Positions 49,677 to 60,855 of a stretch of 64,000 nt of DNA are shown one piece after another (position 1 is the stretch's first letter; every line of letters starts with the position of its first letter). The DNA lies in assembly GCA_014803415.1 (NCBI GenBank), contig JAAVBZ010000045.1, positions 266,920 through 330,919 of the forward strand. Direction: 5' to 3'. The notes beneath the pieces are model-generated. The model was not told where the DNA came from. It saw only the letters and a program-made list of their open reading frames with translations, and searched no databases. The stretch is from Lachnospiraceae bacterium. Lineage in GTDB: Bacteria > Bacillota > Clostridia > Lachnospirales > Lachnospiraceae. A program made the position numbers and the translations under genes.

Positions 49677-51555
49677 TCGATGACTTCCTTTTTGTTTTCC
49701 TTACTTTCTCCTGCTGTTTCTTTTCTGACAGGAAAACGGATATACTCCTATCCTCAATAAGAACCCTGCTTTCATCCAGATGAATTTGTTCCTGTTTATC
49801 CTCTGCGGTGGTCAGTACTTTTATCCATTTTTCACCTTTTGGCAGTTTGGGAAGTGCAAGCTCATGCTTTTCCCAGTGCATATTAATAGCGATATACATA
49901 CAATCATCCTGTATCTCTTTTGCGTAATCACCGCACAGCATGATTCCCATCACTCTGCTGATATAGGATGTATCCGGACACCACGCTTCTGTACCATGGT
50001 AAGAAATATCTGGATAACCGCATCCTATCGTATCCATTACTTTCAATTCTTCCTCTAAATGAAGAACAGGATGTTTTTTCCGAAAGGCGATCAGTTCGGC
50101 AGTAAAACGAAAGATCTCCTCAGAAAATTTATTTCCTTTCCATTTGATCCAGCCGGTCTCATTATCCTGACAATATGCATTATTATTGCCATATCTGGTA
50201 TTGGCCAGCTCATCGCCGCTGAACAGAAAAGGAACTCCCTGGGACAAGAGCACGAATGTCAATCCATTTTTGATCTGCTTCATGCGAAGCTTCAGTATCG
50301 CTTTTTTACGGCTTTCGCCTTCCGCTCCGCAATTCCAGGAGAAATTATAGTCTGTACCGTCGCTGTTGTTTTCTCCGTTTGCTTCATTGTGTTTCCGTTC
50401 ATAAGATACACTGTCATAGAGGGAAAAACCGTCATAATCCGCAAGATAATTTACAACTGCATTACCTGCCGGATTGTTTTTCTGATAAAAAATAACCTGA
50501 TTAATAAGATTTTCGTCTCCTTTTAAGAAACGGCGCATGTCATTCTTAAAATTACCGTTATCACATGCCAGATTTCTGTAAAAGGGTTTTTTGTCTCCAT
50601 AAATTTCATTGATGGGAAAATAAATGCTTCTTATCTTGGTCTCCTTAAGTAAAGGATCCTCAGCTATCATAGAAAGGGGGATATTGAATCCGCTAAGGCG
50701 TACTCCGTCGATATGATATTCAATTACCCAGTACCTTAAAACCTCTAAAATATAAGATGGCTTGAGTTCAGGCGGAAAGTAAAACTGCATCATTACTTCA
50801 ATGCCGTTCTTATGCATGGTCTTTACCATGTTTTTAAAAGAAATATCCGGTCTGTCCGCACTATAAGACGCCTTTGGCGCAAAATAAAAACCTTTCTGAT
50901 ATCCCCAGCAGTTAACCCTTTCTCCTGTTCTATTATCCAGGGTACAGTTTTTCACAGCTTCTTCCATGGTCCTTAGCGCTGACGAAGAAGCATATATACA
51001 TTCATCAAATTCATAGGCCGGCATCAGCTCTATGGCGGTAATTCCCAGTTTCTTTAAATAATCTGTTTTTTCTATAATTCCTTCGAATGTTCCCTTATGT
51101 TTCACGCCCGAACTTTTATGCATCGTAAAGCTGCGGACATTCAATCCGTAAATAATGGTATCTTTATAGGGCGTCTTAATCGGCGAATCTTCCTCCCAGT
51201 CGTATTCTTCCGAAAAAAAGGTTCCTTTCGTTTCTCTTCTGTCATTTCCGAATTCTCCATATTTTTCAAGTCCGGAAATCCCTCTGGCATAAGGATCCGT
51301 AAAAATCCTGTCTCCGTCATAATAATTATATGATGTAAAAGGAAATTTCTCCTCTTGTACCATGATCCCATACAAAGCGCCCCTCTTTCCTTTCCTGTCA
51401 AAGGGGATCCGCGTGACTGTTCCGTTTTTATCATACAAAATCAGACCGCAGTCATTGAATGATTCTATCTCTGTGGCAAACAGACAGCCTCCATTTACAG
51501 GATAAACGCCCTGTTTTTCCGGTTTAAAATAAGTGAAGTGTGTGTTCTGTTTCAT
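49648..51555 (-). CDS. GH13 glycogen debranching/pullulanase-like enzyme
   Basis: IIYGLNVRSFTMHKSSGVKHKGTFEGIIEKTDYLKKLGITAIELMPAYEF, WVIEYHIDGVRLSGF, LLSQGVPFLFSGDELANTRYGNNNAYCQDNE. Confidence 0.85.
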   Translation of the reverse strand: MKQNTHFTYFKPEKQGVYPVNGGCLFATEIESFNDCGLILYDKNGTVTRIPFDRKGKRGALYGIMVQEEKFPFTSYNYYDGDRIFTDPYARGISGLEKYGEFGNDRRETKGTFFSEEYDWEEDSPIKTPYKDTIIYGLNVRSFTMHKSSGVKHKGTFEGIIEKTDYLKKLGITAIELMPAYEFDECIYASSSALRTMEEAVKNCTLDNRTGERVNCWGYQKGFYFAPKASYSADRPDISFKNMVKTMHKNGIEVMMQFYFPPELKPSYILEVLRYWVIEYHIDGVRLSGFNIPLSMIAEDPLLKETKIRSIYFPINEIYGDKKPFYRNLACDNGNFKNDMRRFLKGDENLINQVIFYQKNNPAGNAVVNYLADYDGFSLYDSVSYERKHNEANGENNSDGTDYNFSWNCGAEGESRKKAILKLRMKQIKNGLTFVLLSQGVPFLFSGDELANTRYGNNNAYCQDNETGWIKWKGNKFSEEIFRFTAELIAFRKKHPVLHLEEELKVMDTIGCGYPDISYHGTEAWCPDTSYISRVMGIMLCGDYAKEIQDDCMYIAINMHWEKHELALPKLPKGEKWIKVLTTAEDKQEQIHLDESRVLIEDRSISVFLSEKKQQEKVRKTKRKSSNVKEGMETF

Positions 51556-51694
51556 GCGTCCTCCTGCTATTTTTAATAGATACCTTACATTCTAACATAA
51601 ATAAAAGAACCTGTGTAAAAAAATTATTGATTAATACGAAATTGCTTAGTAAAATGAATACAGATACTAACGACACTGCATATAAGGAGCAAAT

Positions 51695-52033
51695 ATGGGA
51701 AATCAGAATAATTACGAAACACCTGAGGAAAACGATGAAGAAATGACTGTAACTCTGGACCTTGAGGACGGTACCAGTGTCATCTGCGCTATCGTCACTA
51801 TCCTGACTGTGAGCGGGCAGGATTATATTGTACTTCTTCCTTTGGAAGAAGACGGAGAAAATCATGACGGTATGGTCTGGTTTTATCGTTATCATGAGAA
51901 TGAAAAGGATCCTAACGAAGAACCTGAACTGACTTATATCGAGGACGATGATGAATACGATATGGTTGCTGATGCTTTTGACGAGTATCTTGACAATGTG
52001 GAATTCGATGAGATCATCGAATCTGAGGAGTAA
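51695..52033 (+). CDS. DUF1292 domain-containing protein
   Basis: VTLDLEDGTSVICAIVTILTVSGQDYIVLLPLEE, FYRYHENE. Confidence 0.88.
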   Translation: MGNQNNYETPEENDEEMTVTLDLEDGTSVICAIVTILTVSGQDYIVLLPLEEDGENHDGMVWFYRYHENEKDPNEEPELTYIEDDDEYDMVADAFDEYLDNVEFDEIIESEE

Positions 52034-53852
52034 TAATTCCTTCCAGAAACCTTGTAAGTTTGCGATTTCGTTCTCCGGTATAATACAGATACAAAGAATC
52101 TTTGGCTCTTGTAATGGCGACATACAGGAGCCTTCTTTCTTCTTCAATACTTTCAGGTGTTTTAGAATTTCTCCCGGGAATGACGCCTTCATTCAGATCG
52201 GGAAGAAAGACGCAGTTAAATTCAAGTCCCTTGGAACCATGCATGGTAATAACAGAAATCCCAGGCAGTACCTCTTCCTTTTTGGTCTGCATCTGCACGC
52301 TCCCTATTTCCTCCAGTTTTTCAAAAAACGAATCCGTTTTTTCTCCCTGCTTCATCTGTTTGAACAGAAACTGAATCTGGTCGGCGATTTTTAACAGTTC
52401 ATCTGCTTTTTTCATTCCGTATTTTTGCTTTAAATATTCATCATATCCTATTACTTTTCTAAAATATCTAAGCGCTAATTCAGGAGATAATTTTGAAGCC
52501 AGATTAAAATTTTGAAAAAGAATTTCCACTTTGTGTTTCATTTCCCTGTTGTTTTGATAATAAGCAAATATACTGTCCTTTTCTATGATCTCTTCTGTAA
52601 GTGCCTGTCTTGAGAGAAATATATTAGGTTTATTCATTATTTTCAAAAAGTCTGTTCTTCTGTTTCCCTCAAAACAGAATTTAAGAAATGCTTTAAAATC
52701 CTCTGCAATAAAATGCCGGAGAATGTCTTCCTTCCGCCTGATACCTTCTCTGACAGCAACGCCATGCTGCTTTAGAAGCGCTGTATATTCAAGTACTTCC
52801 ATGTTAGTGCGCAGTATAACTGCACTGTCAAAAAGCTCTTCCTTCGAAAGATTTTTAATATCTTTAAGAAGCTGCTGTTCTTCCTCTCTTCTTGTTTCCC
52901 AAAAGCAGATATTGATATTCCCTCCCATACGCACAGGACATGGCGTTTTTTCAAATCTGTCTGTGTTTCTTCTGATCATCTTATCCGCCAGTTCTATAAT
53001 CTCTCTTCTGCTTCTGTAATTCTCTGTCAGAAACAGTTCACTGGCTCCTTTATAATCTTCTGTAAACTTGCGCATGATATAAGGAGCAGATCCCCTGAAT
53101 CCGTAGATTGACTGATCATCATCTCCTACCACAAAAAGATTGTCTGTGGGATAAGAAAGCAGTTTCACCAGCCTGTACTGCACCTCATTGATGTCCTGAA
53201 ATTCATCCACCAGAATATGATCAAATTTATTCTGCCATTTCCGGCAAAAACTCTGATTGGTCTGCAGATTCTTAAGACACTTTAAGATCATATCATCAAA
53301 ATCAAGGAGCTTTTGCTGATCTAACATATCTTCATATTCCAGATAAATATTATGAAATTCTTCCCGGGTTAGATTTAAGGGTATTTCTCCATCTATCAGA
53401 TTCTTTGTTCGGCTGACTGCATCCAAAACCGAAGTAATATTATCATATTCTGTGGCTCCTTCCACTTTACAATTTTGCAAGATCATTCCTATTATTTTTC
53501 TTTTTTCAGATTCTTTGATAAGTGAAAAACTGTTGATCAGGCCTGATTCTTTTAAAATAGCATAGCAAATGCCATGAAATGTTCCGAAATGTGCTGATTT
53601 TTTATTGATTTTTAAAGAGGGATCATTTTGTGTTTCTTTCAGATAACGGCTCTGCATTTCCAGTGCAGCCGCCTTGGTAAATGTGATCGTAAGAATTTTG
53701 TCGGGATCAATATGATCCTGGGTGATCAATTTTAATATTCTTTGAATGATGGTGAATGTTTTTCCTGATCCGGGACCTGCGATGACTCTTGCAGGTCCCC
53801 TCACATGTTCTATTGCTTTAAGCTGCATTTTACTTGCTTTATTCGTTCTCAA
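52014..53852 (-). CDS. UvrD/PcrA-type ATP-dependent DNA helicase
   Basis: [73 protein letters not shown]. Confidence 0.95.
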   Translation of the reverse strand: MRTNKASKMQLKAIEHVRGPARVIAGPGSGKTFTIIQRILKLITQDHIDPDKILTITFTKAAALEMQSRYLKETQNDPSLKINKKSAHFGTFHGICYAILKESGLINSFSLIKESEKRKIIGMILQNCKVEGATEYDNITSVLDAVSRTKNLIDGEIPLNLTREEFHNIYLEYEDMLDQQKLLDFDDMILKCLKNLQTNQSFCRKWQNKFDHILVDEFQDINEVQYRLVKLLSYPTDNLFVVGDDDQSIYGFRGSAPYIMRKFTEDYKGASELFLTENYRSRREIIELADKMIRRNTDRFEKTPCPVRMGGNINICFWETRREEEQQLLKDIKNLSKEELFDSAVILRTNMEVLEYTALLKQHGVAVREGIRRKEDILRHFIAEDFKAFLKFCFEGNRRTDFLKIMNKPNIFLSRQALTEEIIEKDSIFAYYQNNREMKHKVEILFQNFNLASKLSPELALRYFRKVIGYDEYLKQKYGMKKADELLKIADQIQFLFKQMKQGEKTDSFFEKLEEIGSVQMQTKKEEVLPGISVITMHGSKGLEFNCVFLPDLNEGVIPGRNSKTPESIEEERRLLYVAITRAKDSLYLYYTGERNRKLTRFLEGIITPQIR

Positions 53853-55296
53853 GCAGCTTAATTCCTTTTCTGATCCTGTTAAGGCTCTCTTCCTTGCCGA
53901 GAACTTCCATGATCTCTGTGGCTCCGGCCGGAGTCATCTGCTTGCCGGATACTGCTGTTCTTACAGGCCACATTACATAACCGTTCTTGCATCCCTTTTT
54001 CTCTACCAGGGAAAGCAGAAGCTGATATAATGCATCATTGGAATAATCCTCCTGCTCTTCCAGCATAGGCAAAAGCTCCTTAAGAACCTCAAGCGACGAT
54101 TCTTTGGTAGTTTTCATCTTCTTATGCTCATACATTACCGGATCGTAGGAAGGAAGCTCTTCAAAGAAATCCACCAGCTCATAAATATCGGGGAAAACCT
54201 CTATTCTGGTCTTTACCATAGGCGCGATCTTCTTTAGATCCAGATTCCCGGTCAAAGCCTTTTTCAGATAAGGCTCTGCCATCTCATAGAATCTGTCATC
54301 GTCCATGGCCTTTATATATTCACCATTCATCCATTTCAATTTTGTATAATCAAATACCGCAGGAGATTTTGACATATGATGATAATCAAACAACTTAACC
54401 AGCTCTTCTAAGGAGAATATCTCCTCTGTGCTGCCTTCAGGACTCCATCCCAGCAAAGATACGAAGTTTACTACCGCTTCTGTTAAAAATCCCTGTTCGA
54501 TCAGATCCTCATATGAGGAATGTCCGCATCTTTTACTCAATTTGTGATGCTCTTCATCTGTGATCAGCGGACAATGCACATAGACCGGCACCTCCCATCC
54601 AAAGGCGTCATATAAACGGTTATATTTAGGAGACGAAGATAAATATTCATTTCCCCTTACCACATGAGTAATTCCCATCAGATGATCGTCAACCACATTG
54701 GCAAAATTGTAGGTGGGAAATCCATCGGATTTGATCAGGATCATGTCATCCAGTTCTGCATTATCGACGGTAATATCCCCGTAAATATCATCATGGAAGG
54801 TAGTTGTCCCTTCTGTCGGATTATTCTGTCTGATGACATAAGGTACACCGGCAGCAAGTTTTGCTTCTACTTCCTCTTTTGACAATGACAGACAATGCTT
54901 GTCATATACATTGATCTCCTTGCCTGCCACTACTCTGCTTAAGGTGGCCAGTCTGTCCTTATCGCAGAAGCAATAATATGCTTCCCCCTTATCGATCAAT
55001 TTTTTTGCATATTCAAGATAAATTCCGCTTGCCTGTCTTTCGGACTGCACATAAGGGCCTGCCCCTTTATCCTTATCGGGGCCTTCATCATGAATAAGTC
55101 CGGTCTTTTCAAGGGTTCTGTATATAATATCTACGGCACCTTCTACCAGACGTTCCTGATCCGTATCTTCAATCCTTAAAATAAAGTCCCCGTCTTCATG
55201 CTTGGCGATCAAATATGCATAAAGCGCTGTTCTTAAATTTCCTACATGCATTCTACCCGTAGGACTTGGTGCAAATCTTGTTCTGATTTTAGTCAT
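53839..55296 (-). CDS. gltX: Glutamyl-tRNA synthetase
   Basis: [51 protein letters not shown]. Confidence 0.96.
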   Translation of the reverse strand: MTKIRTRFAPSPTGRMHVGNLRTALYAYLIAKHEDGDFILRIEDTDQERLVEGAVDIIYRTLEKTGLIHDEGPDKDKGAGPYVQSERQASGIYLEYAKKLIDKGEAYYCFCDKDRLATLSRVVAGKEINVYDKHCLSLSKEEVEAKLAAGVPYVIRQNNPTEGTTTFHDDIYGDITVDNAELDDMILIKSDGFPTYNFANVVDDHLMGITHVVRGNEYLSSSPKYNRLYDAFGWEVPVYVHCPLITDEEHHKLSKRCGHSSYEDLIEQGFLTEAVVNFVSLLGWSPEGSTEEIFSLEELVKLFDYHHMSKSPAVFDYTKLKWMNGEYIKAMDDDRFYEMAEPYLKKALTGNLDLKKIAPMVKTRIEVFPDIYELVDFFEELPSYDPVMYEHKKMKTTKESSLEVLKELLPMLEEQEDYSNDALYQLLLSLVEKKGCKNGYVMWPVRTAVSGKQMTPAGATEIMEVLGKEESLNRIRKGIKLLENE

Positions 55297-55299
55297 TTT

Positions 55300-56790
55300 C
55301 TACCTTTCCTCCTTATCAGGAATCTTTTTATCTGCCGAAGCCTTAAATCCTGCCACTTCTTTCATGGCCTGCGGTATAGGAATATTGGTACCTGCTCCGG
55401 CAATGCAGCCTCCGGGGCATGCCATTCCTTCGATCAGGCACCCGTTCTTTTTCCCTGCTTTGGCTAGCATTAACATTTTCTTACATTCTGTAAGGCTTTC
55501 CGCATGCTCTATATTTACTTCCACATCAGGATAATATTCTCTAATACATTCTTCAATTGCATTTGCCACACCGCCTGCCACGCCATATCCTCTTCCGGCA
55601 CCGGTAGCATCCCTCATTGGCACATCGGGACTTACGTGATCAAGATCTATCCCTTTGGCTTCAAACATTCCTGCCAGTTCTTCAAATGTAATCACAAAAT
55701 CCACATCAGAGCGAATCGTTCTTCTGGACGCTTCCAGCTTTTTCGAAGCACAGGGACCGATAAAGACTACACTGGCATCGGGATGATCCTTTTTGATCTC
55801 ACGTGCGGTCGCTACCATAGGCGTAAGGGCGTTGGAAATTTTATCAATGGTTTCCGGGAAAAATTTTTTGGCAAGCATGGCCCATGAAGGACAGCAGGAG
55901 GTCAAAAGAAAAGGGAGTTCTCCGGTTACCACCTCATTGGCATAATGCTCCGCCTCTGTCATAGCGCCGATATCCGCACCGATGGCGGTCTCATATACAT
56001 CAAAAAAACCAAGTTCTTTTAAAGCTTCTTTCAGGATATCTGGCGTTACACCTTTTCCGAACTGACCTACAAAAGCAGGCGCAACCTGAGCAATGATCTT
56101 TCTGCCGGACTGCATGGCACGGATCAACTGGAAAATCTGTGACTTGTCGGCGATCGCACCAAAAGGACAGCTTACCATACACTGCCCGCAGGATACACAA
56201 ATGTCCGGATCGATATAGGCTCTTCCCTTTTTATCACTTTTAATGGCATTTACACCGCAGTTAGCCAGGCATGGCCTTATCTGATGCGATATGGCGTCAT
56301 AAGGACAGACAGATTTACATTTACCGCATTTAATGCACTTTTCCTGATCAATAACAGATTTCCCGTTCTTCATGGAAATAGCGCCTTTAGGGCAGACCTC
56401 ACGGCAGGGGTGTGCCACACATCCCATACACTTGTCCGTAACAGAATAACGGTTTTCGGGACATGCATTACATGCAGACGGGATTACCTGCATCAATGGC
56501 GGTTCATAATATTTCTCGTCAATATTGCTTTCTTCAAGTCCCTGGGTGGCATGAACCGGAACATTTTCAGGGCGTAAAGACAGCCCCATGGCCAGCCTGA
56601 TACGTTCTCTCGTAATGGCCCTTTCTCTGTATATACTTTCATACTCAGATTCATCGTAATCTACAATTTTATATGGCAACGCCTCAACATCATCTTTCAA
56701 GTTTTCGGATGTATAAGCAAGATTTGCCACCTCTTTAAAAATACGTCTTCTTTTTTGTCGAACCTGCGTGTCAATTCCTCGCATACTCAT
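55300..56790 (-). CDS. Monomeric [FeFe]-hydrogenase-like protein (group B-like)
   Basis: Multiple CxxCxxCxxxC clusters; H-cluster motifs TSCCPSW, GPCASKK, EGMACPGGCIAGAG. Confidence 0.82.
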   Translation of the reverse strand: MSMRGIDTQVRQKRRRIFKEVANLAYTSENLKDDVEALPYKIVDYDESEYESIYRERAITRERIRLAMGLSLRPENVPVHATQGLEESNIDEKYYEPPLMQVIPSACNACPENRYSVTDKCMGCVAHPCREVCPKGAISMKNGKSVIDQEKCIKCGKCKSVCPYDAISHQIRPCLANCGVNAIKSDKKGRAYIDPDICVSCGQCMVSCPFGAIADKSQIFQLIRAMQSGRKIIAQVAPAFVGQFGKGVTPDILKEALKELGFFDVYETAIGADIGAMTEAEHYANEVVTGELPFLLTSCCPSWAMLAKKFFPETIDKISNALTPMVATAREIKKDHPDASVVFIGPCASKKLEASRRTIRSDVDFVITFEELAGMFEAKGIDLDHVSPDVPMRDATGAGRGYGVAGGVANAIEECIREYYPDVEVNIEHAESLTECKKMLMLAKAGKKNGCLIEGMACPGGCIAGAGTNIPIPQAMKEVAGFKASADKKIPDKEER

Positions 56791-56884
56791 ACTCGTTACG
56801 ATCCTTTCTTACTGAACCAAAAGCCTATTATATTTTTACACAAACCCTTGAGGAAGTCAACAACCCTGCCGCAAGCCAAGGATT

Positions 56885-58888
56885 TTATAAGAACAGGCTG
56901 CCGATCTGGAATATTAGTACAGCCATACACCATGCAAATAAAATCTGAAAAATTGCAAGCTTTATGGTAAACTTCACAGAACCGCTTTCTTTACGGATGG
57001 TTCCCATGGCCGCAGCGCAGGGAATATACAAAAGGCAGAAAATCATCATGCAGTAAGCATTTAATGCTCCAAAGGAAGGATCGATCTGCTGCAGATTATA
57101 TATCACAGTATCCATTCCCGCTGCAGAGTTTACATTTCCGACGCCAAACAATACCGAAAAGCTGGAGACTACTACCTCTTTTGCTGAAACGCCCGCTATC
57201 AGGGAAACTATGATCTGCCAAAGACCCAGGCCTGCCGGCCTCATCACAGGCTCCAGCCATTTTCCCAGCATAGCGCCAAAACTGTCTGCAGGATTTTCCA
57301 CTCTTCCCGTCAGGCCAAAATTCAACACGAACCAGATGACAATGGAGGCAATAAATATAGTTGTTCCTGCTTTAGTCAGATAATCTTTCAGCTTATTCCA
57401 TACATAAATTCTAATGGTCCTTCCGTTAGGACGCTTATATTCCGGTAATTCAATCAACAGGCTGTCGTTTGTCTTTTCCTTTTCCGCCATATGAAGAATC
57501 CTTGCGATCAGGATACCGCAGATCATACCAATCACATACATGGAAAATGCCGCAAGGGTTGCATATTTCCCGAAAAACATTCCAGAAAACAGTACATAAA
57601 TGGGAAGTCTGGCCGAACAGGACATAAAGGGGGTTATGATCATGGTACGTCTTCTGTCTTTTTCCGTTTCCAACGCTCTGGAAGCCATAATGGCAGGCAC
57701 TGTACATCCAAAACCAAGTATCATAGGAAGAAATGCCTTGCCGGACAGGCCTGCTTTCCCCATAATACCATCCATTACATAAGCTACCCTGGACATGTAA
57801 CCGCTGTCTTCCAGAATGGCAAGGGCCAGAAATAAGATTGCAATATTGGGAATAAACGTAAGAATTCCTCCCACCCCTGCAATAATGCCATCAACTATCA
57901 ATGCGCTCAGCCAGTCTGCTGTTTGGACAGATGCAAGAAACGTACTGACCATACCTGAAAAAACCTCCAGGAAAGCTTCAAAATACCCTTTCAGCCAGTC
58001 ACCGATCGTAAAGGTAAGGAAAAACACAAAACCCATAATACACAGAAAAATCGGCACTCCCCAAATTGGATGGGTAAGCCACTTATCTATCTTATCGGTA
58101 TTGTCCATGTTCTTTTTACTGTAGAACAATACCTCCTTCATAATACCCTCTATAAAGGAATATTTCGCCTGAATGATCTCTTTTTCGTAACTTTTATCCA
58201 CAATATCTTTGGTATCAATGGGATGCTCCAATTTAACATCTGTGTCGTTTTCAAGCAGTTTGATAGCGTGCCATCTTACCGAAGAATGGGTGGGGTAATG
58301 CGTTTCCATCAAAGCTGATAACTTATCTATCTTCTCCTCTATCCGGTCACTATAATGAAGTACATCCGGTTTGGAACCTTCTTCATAATGATGGATCGCA
58401 GCATGAAGCAAAATATCAAGTCCCTTTCTCTTGGCTGCAGAAACCGGAACTACCGGAATATCACCCAGCATTTCAGGGAGCCTGTGGAGATCGATCTCCA
58501 TTCCTCTTTCTTCTACAATGTCCATCATATTAAGGGCCAGTACTACAGGTTTTCCAAGTTCTAAAAGCTGCAGAGTAAGATACAGATTTCTCTCTAGTGA
58601 AGAGGCATCTACCACATTGACGATCACTTCAATATCATCATCCATAACACAGCTTCTGGTTACTTTTTCTTCTATAGTGTAACTGGTCAAAGAATAAATA
58701 CCGGGCGTATCTACAAGAGTCATGTGTACATCTTCGTATTCCGCTTCCCCCTCAATTCTTTCTACCGTAACTCCCGGCCAGTTAGCTACTTTCAGTTTGG
58801 ATCCTGTAATGGCATTAAAAAGCGTGGTCTTACCGCAGTTGGGATTTCCCACAAAGGCCACATGAACTGTTTCATCATATTTCATCAT
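56885..58888 (-). CDS. feoB: Ferrous iron transporter FeoB
   Basis: AFVGNPNCGKTTLFNAITGSKLKVANWPGVTVE, VDTPGIYSLTSYTIEE, nucleoside-recognition TM domains. Confidence 0.96.
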   Translation of the reverse strand: MMKYDETVHVAFVGNPNCGKTTLFNAITGSKLKVANWPGVTVERIEGEAEYEDVHMTLVDTPGIYSLTSYTIEEKVTRSCVMDDDIEVIVNVVDASSLERNLYLTLQLLELGKPVVLALNMMDIVEERGMEIDLHRLPEMLGDIPVVPVSAAKRKGLDILLHAAIHHYEEGSKPDVLHYSDRIEEKIDKLSALMETHYPTHSSVRWHAIKLLENDTDVKLEHPIDTKDIVDKSYEKEIIQAKYSFIEGIMKEVLFYSKKNMDNTDKIDKWLTHPIWGVPIFLCIMGFVFFLTFTIGDWLKGYFEAFLEVFSGMVSTFLASVQTADWLSALIVDGIIAGVGGILTFIPNIAILFLALAILEDSGYMSRVAYVMDGIMGKAGLSGKAFLPMILGFGCTVPAIMASRALETEKDRRRTMIITPFMSCSARLPIYVLFSGMFFGKYATLAAFSMYVIGMICGILIARILHMAEKEKTNDSLLIELPEYKRPNGRTIRIYVWNKLKDYLTKAGTTIFIASIVIWFVLNFGLTGRVENPADSFGAMLGKWLEPVMRPAGLGLWQIIVSLIAGVSAKEVVVSSFSVLFGVGNVNSAAGMDTVIYNLQQIDPSFGALNAYCMMIFCLLYIPCAAAMGTIRKESGSVKFTIKLAIFQILFAWCMAVLIFQIGSLFL

Positions 58889-59109
58889 GCCGCCTCCTTT
58901 ACTTCTATACCGCTGCTGATATGCTTACCGACTGCAAGTCTTGTACCTCTGACACGAATGATCAGCGCTCCGTTCTTCTTTCTGTTAAGGACGGTAACTA
59001 TTGTTCCGTCATTCAAGCCAAGAGCCTGCAGGCGGCGGGTGATTCCTTCTTCTACATGCAGACCCATTATCTCATAACTTTTGTCTTTTTCACCTTCAAA
59101 TAGTGACAT
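58885..59109 (-). CDS. feoA: FeoA family protein
   Basis: MGLHVEEGITRRLQALGLNDGTIVTVLNRKKNGALIIRVRGTRLAVGKHISSGIEV; start 59109 preferred over 59220. Confidence 0.9.
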   Translation of the reverse strand: MSLFEGEKDKSYEIMGLHVEEGITRRLQALGLNDGTIVTVLNRKKNGALIIRVRGTRLAVGKHISSGIEVKEAA

Positions 59110-59410
59110 AATCTGTTCCCTCTTTTGTTTAATAATCAAAAATATTAAAACACAAAGTACTACTGATTGCAAGAGGGACACAAGGCATGACTGTTTAATT
59201 CTCTCTATTAGTTGATCCATTTATGACCGACCAAGTCAAAACGCTAACTTATCTGGTCAATATGGTATTTTCAATATACATAAAAATCTTCCGGTAATAA
59301 ATCCTCAATTGGAAGATATTGTGCAAAATAATTATATTTTAGCGGGAACCTCAAAAAATCCTTATCATACTATAATATTAAAATGCAAAGCAATTTATGT
59401 GAGGAAAATA

Positions 59411-59581
59411 ATGCAGGATCACAATTTTAACGAATATTTTGATCGTTTTCCGCTTGCCATGGCTTATGTTCCCTGGCAGCATCTTACAAATATCTTTGAA
59501 GATCTGGATGAAGCATACAAAACAGGCACTATCTTCCCTGAATTGGAAAAACCTTTTACAGGAAGGAGATGCGTAAAATGA
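59411..59581 (+). CDS. cotJA: Spore coat-associated protein CotJA
   Basis: FPLAMAYVPWQHLTNIFEDLDEAYKTGTIFPELEKPFTGRRC; start 59411 (GTGAGGAAAATAATG). Confidence 0.88.
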   Translation: MQDHNFNEYFDRFPLAMAYVPWQHLTNIFEDLDEAYKTGTIFPELEKPFTGRRCVK

Positions 59582-59853
59582 ATAATAACATGATGAATTC
59601 AGACAGAGAACAGCTTTACCATGATATAGGAGTCATAGATTTTGTTGTTGTTGAAATGACTGAGTATCTGGATACCCATCCCACCGATAAAGAAGCTATT
59701 GAATATTTAAGCCATTACGTCTGTATGAAAAATCAGGCCATGCGTGAATATGCTATGAAATATGGTCCTTTAAGAATATCCGATGCTGACGGATGCAAAC
59801 AGAATGAATGGAAATGGGCGACGCAGGACTGGCCCTGGAATGGAGGATGCTGA
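59578..59853 (+). CDS. cotJB: Spore coat protein CotJB
   Basis: FVVVEMTEYLDTHPTDKEAIEYL, WKWATQDWPWNGGC; followed by CotJC. Confidence 0.9.
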   Translation: MNNNMMNSDREQLYHDIGVIDFVVVEMTEYLDTHPTDKEAIEYLSHYVCMKNQAMREYAMKYGPLRISDADGCKQNEWKWATQDWPWNGGC

Positions 59854-59856
59854 TTT

Positions 59857-60432
59857 ATGTGGAGTTATGAAAAAAGATTACAGTTTCCGGTAAACATTAA
59901 AGAACCCAATGCTACTATCGCTCAAGTCATCCTGACCCAATATGGTGGTCCCGATGGCGAACTTGGTGCTTCCATGCGCTATCTCTCGCAGCGCTATTCC
60001 ATGCCCTATAATGAGGTAGCCGCTGTTTTGACAGATATTGGTACGGAAGAATTGGCACACCTTGAGATGATATCCACCATAGTCCACCAATTGACAAGAA
60101 ATCTGTCTATGGAAGAAATCGAAGAATCCGGTTTTGTCAATTACTATGTTGATCACACTGTTGGCATCTGGCCTATGGCCGCCGGAGGAATCCCTTTTAA
60201 CAGCTGTGAATTCCAGTCCAAAGGCGATGCCATTACGGATTTGTTTGAGGATATGGCAGCCGAGCAAAAAGCCCGTACCACCTACGATAACATTCTGCGT
60301 CTCGTCCACGACAGTGATGTATGCGAACCGATCAAATTCCTGCGTGCCCGTGAAATTGTTCATTTCCAGCGTTTCGGTGAAGCAAACCGGGAACATTGTA
60401 GTAAATCGGAACACATAAAATACAATTACTAA
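59857..60432 (+). CDS. cotJC: CotJC / manganese catalase family protein
   Basis: MWSYEKRLQFPVNIKEPNATIAQVILTQYGGPDGELGASMRYLSQRYSMPYNEVAAVLTDIGTEELAHLEMI. Confidence 0.94.
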   Translation: MWSYEKRLQFPVNIKEPNATIAQVILTQYGGPDGELGASMRYLSQRYSMPYNEVAAVLTDIGTEELAHLEMISTIVHQLTRNLSMEEIEESGFVNYYVDHTVGIWPMAAGGIPFNSCEFQSKGDAITDLFEDMAAEQKARTTYDNILRLVHDSDVCEPIKFLRAREIVHFQRFGEANREHCSKSEHIKYNY

Positions 60433-60500
60433 GACGCATACCCACATTTCCTCTAAGCTATGGTTTAGGCTTTCACACCAAAAGAAAGGACAAGTTTATT

Positions 60501-60855
60501 ATGCCAGTACTCAGAGTAAAGAAAGTCAAAGATTATACGATTATGTCAAATCTTCATTTACGCAACCGCCAGTTGTTCTTACGGGCAAAGGGATTGCTGT
60601 GTCAAATGCTCTCAATGCCCCCAGAATGGAATTTTACACTGCAAGGGTTAGTAATATCAACAAAGAGGGATTAGAGCTATTACAACGGTCATACACGAAT
60701 TAGAACGGTCAGGATATGTTACCCGTGATAGGGTGCGGAATGAAAATGGACAACTTCGGGAAATGGAATATACCGTCTATTCTTCTCCAATGCTAAATGA
60801 GGAATACCACAAAAAGCCTGTCATAGAAAAGCCTACACCAGATAATCCAACATAG
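60501..60855 (+). pseudogene. Frameshifted replication-type helix-turn-helix protein
   Basis: Frame A: MPVLRVKKVKDYTIMSNLHLRNRQLFLRAKGLLCQMLSMPPEWNFTLQGL; later frame: AITTVIHELERSGYVTRDRVRNENGQLREMEYTVYSSP...; disrupted between. Confidence 0.75.

Noticed and set aside
51524-52192. 222-aa minus-strand ORF over the DUF1292 gene
   Set aside because: It overlaps DUF1292 and the helicase in an incompatible frame; shadow ORF
59878-60447. 189-aa minus-strand ORF antisense to cotJC
   Set aside because: Shadow of the clearly recognisable CotJC coding frame
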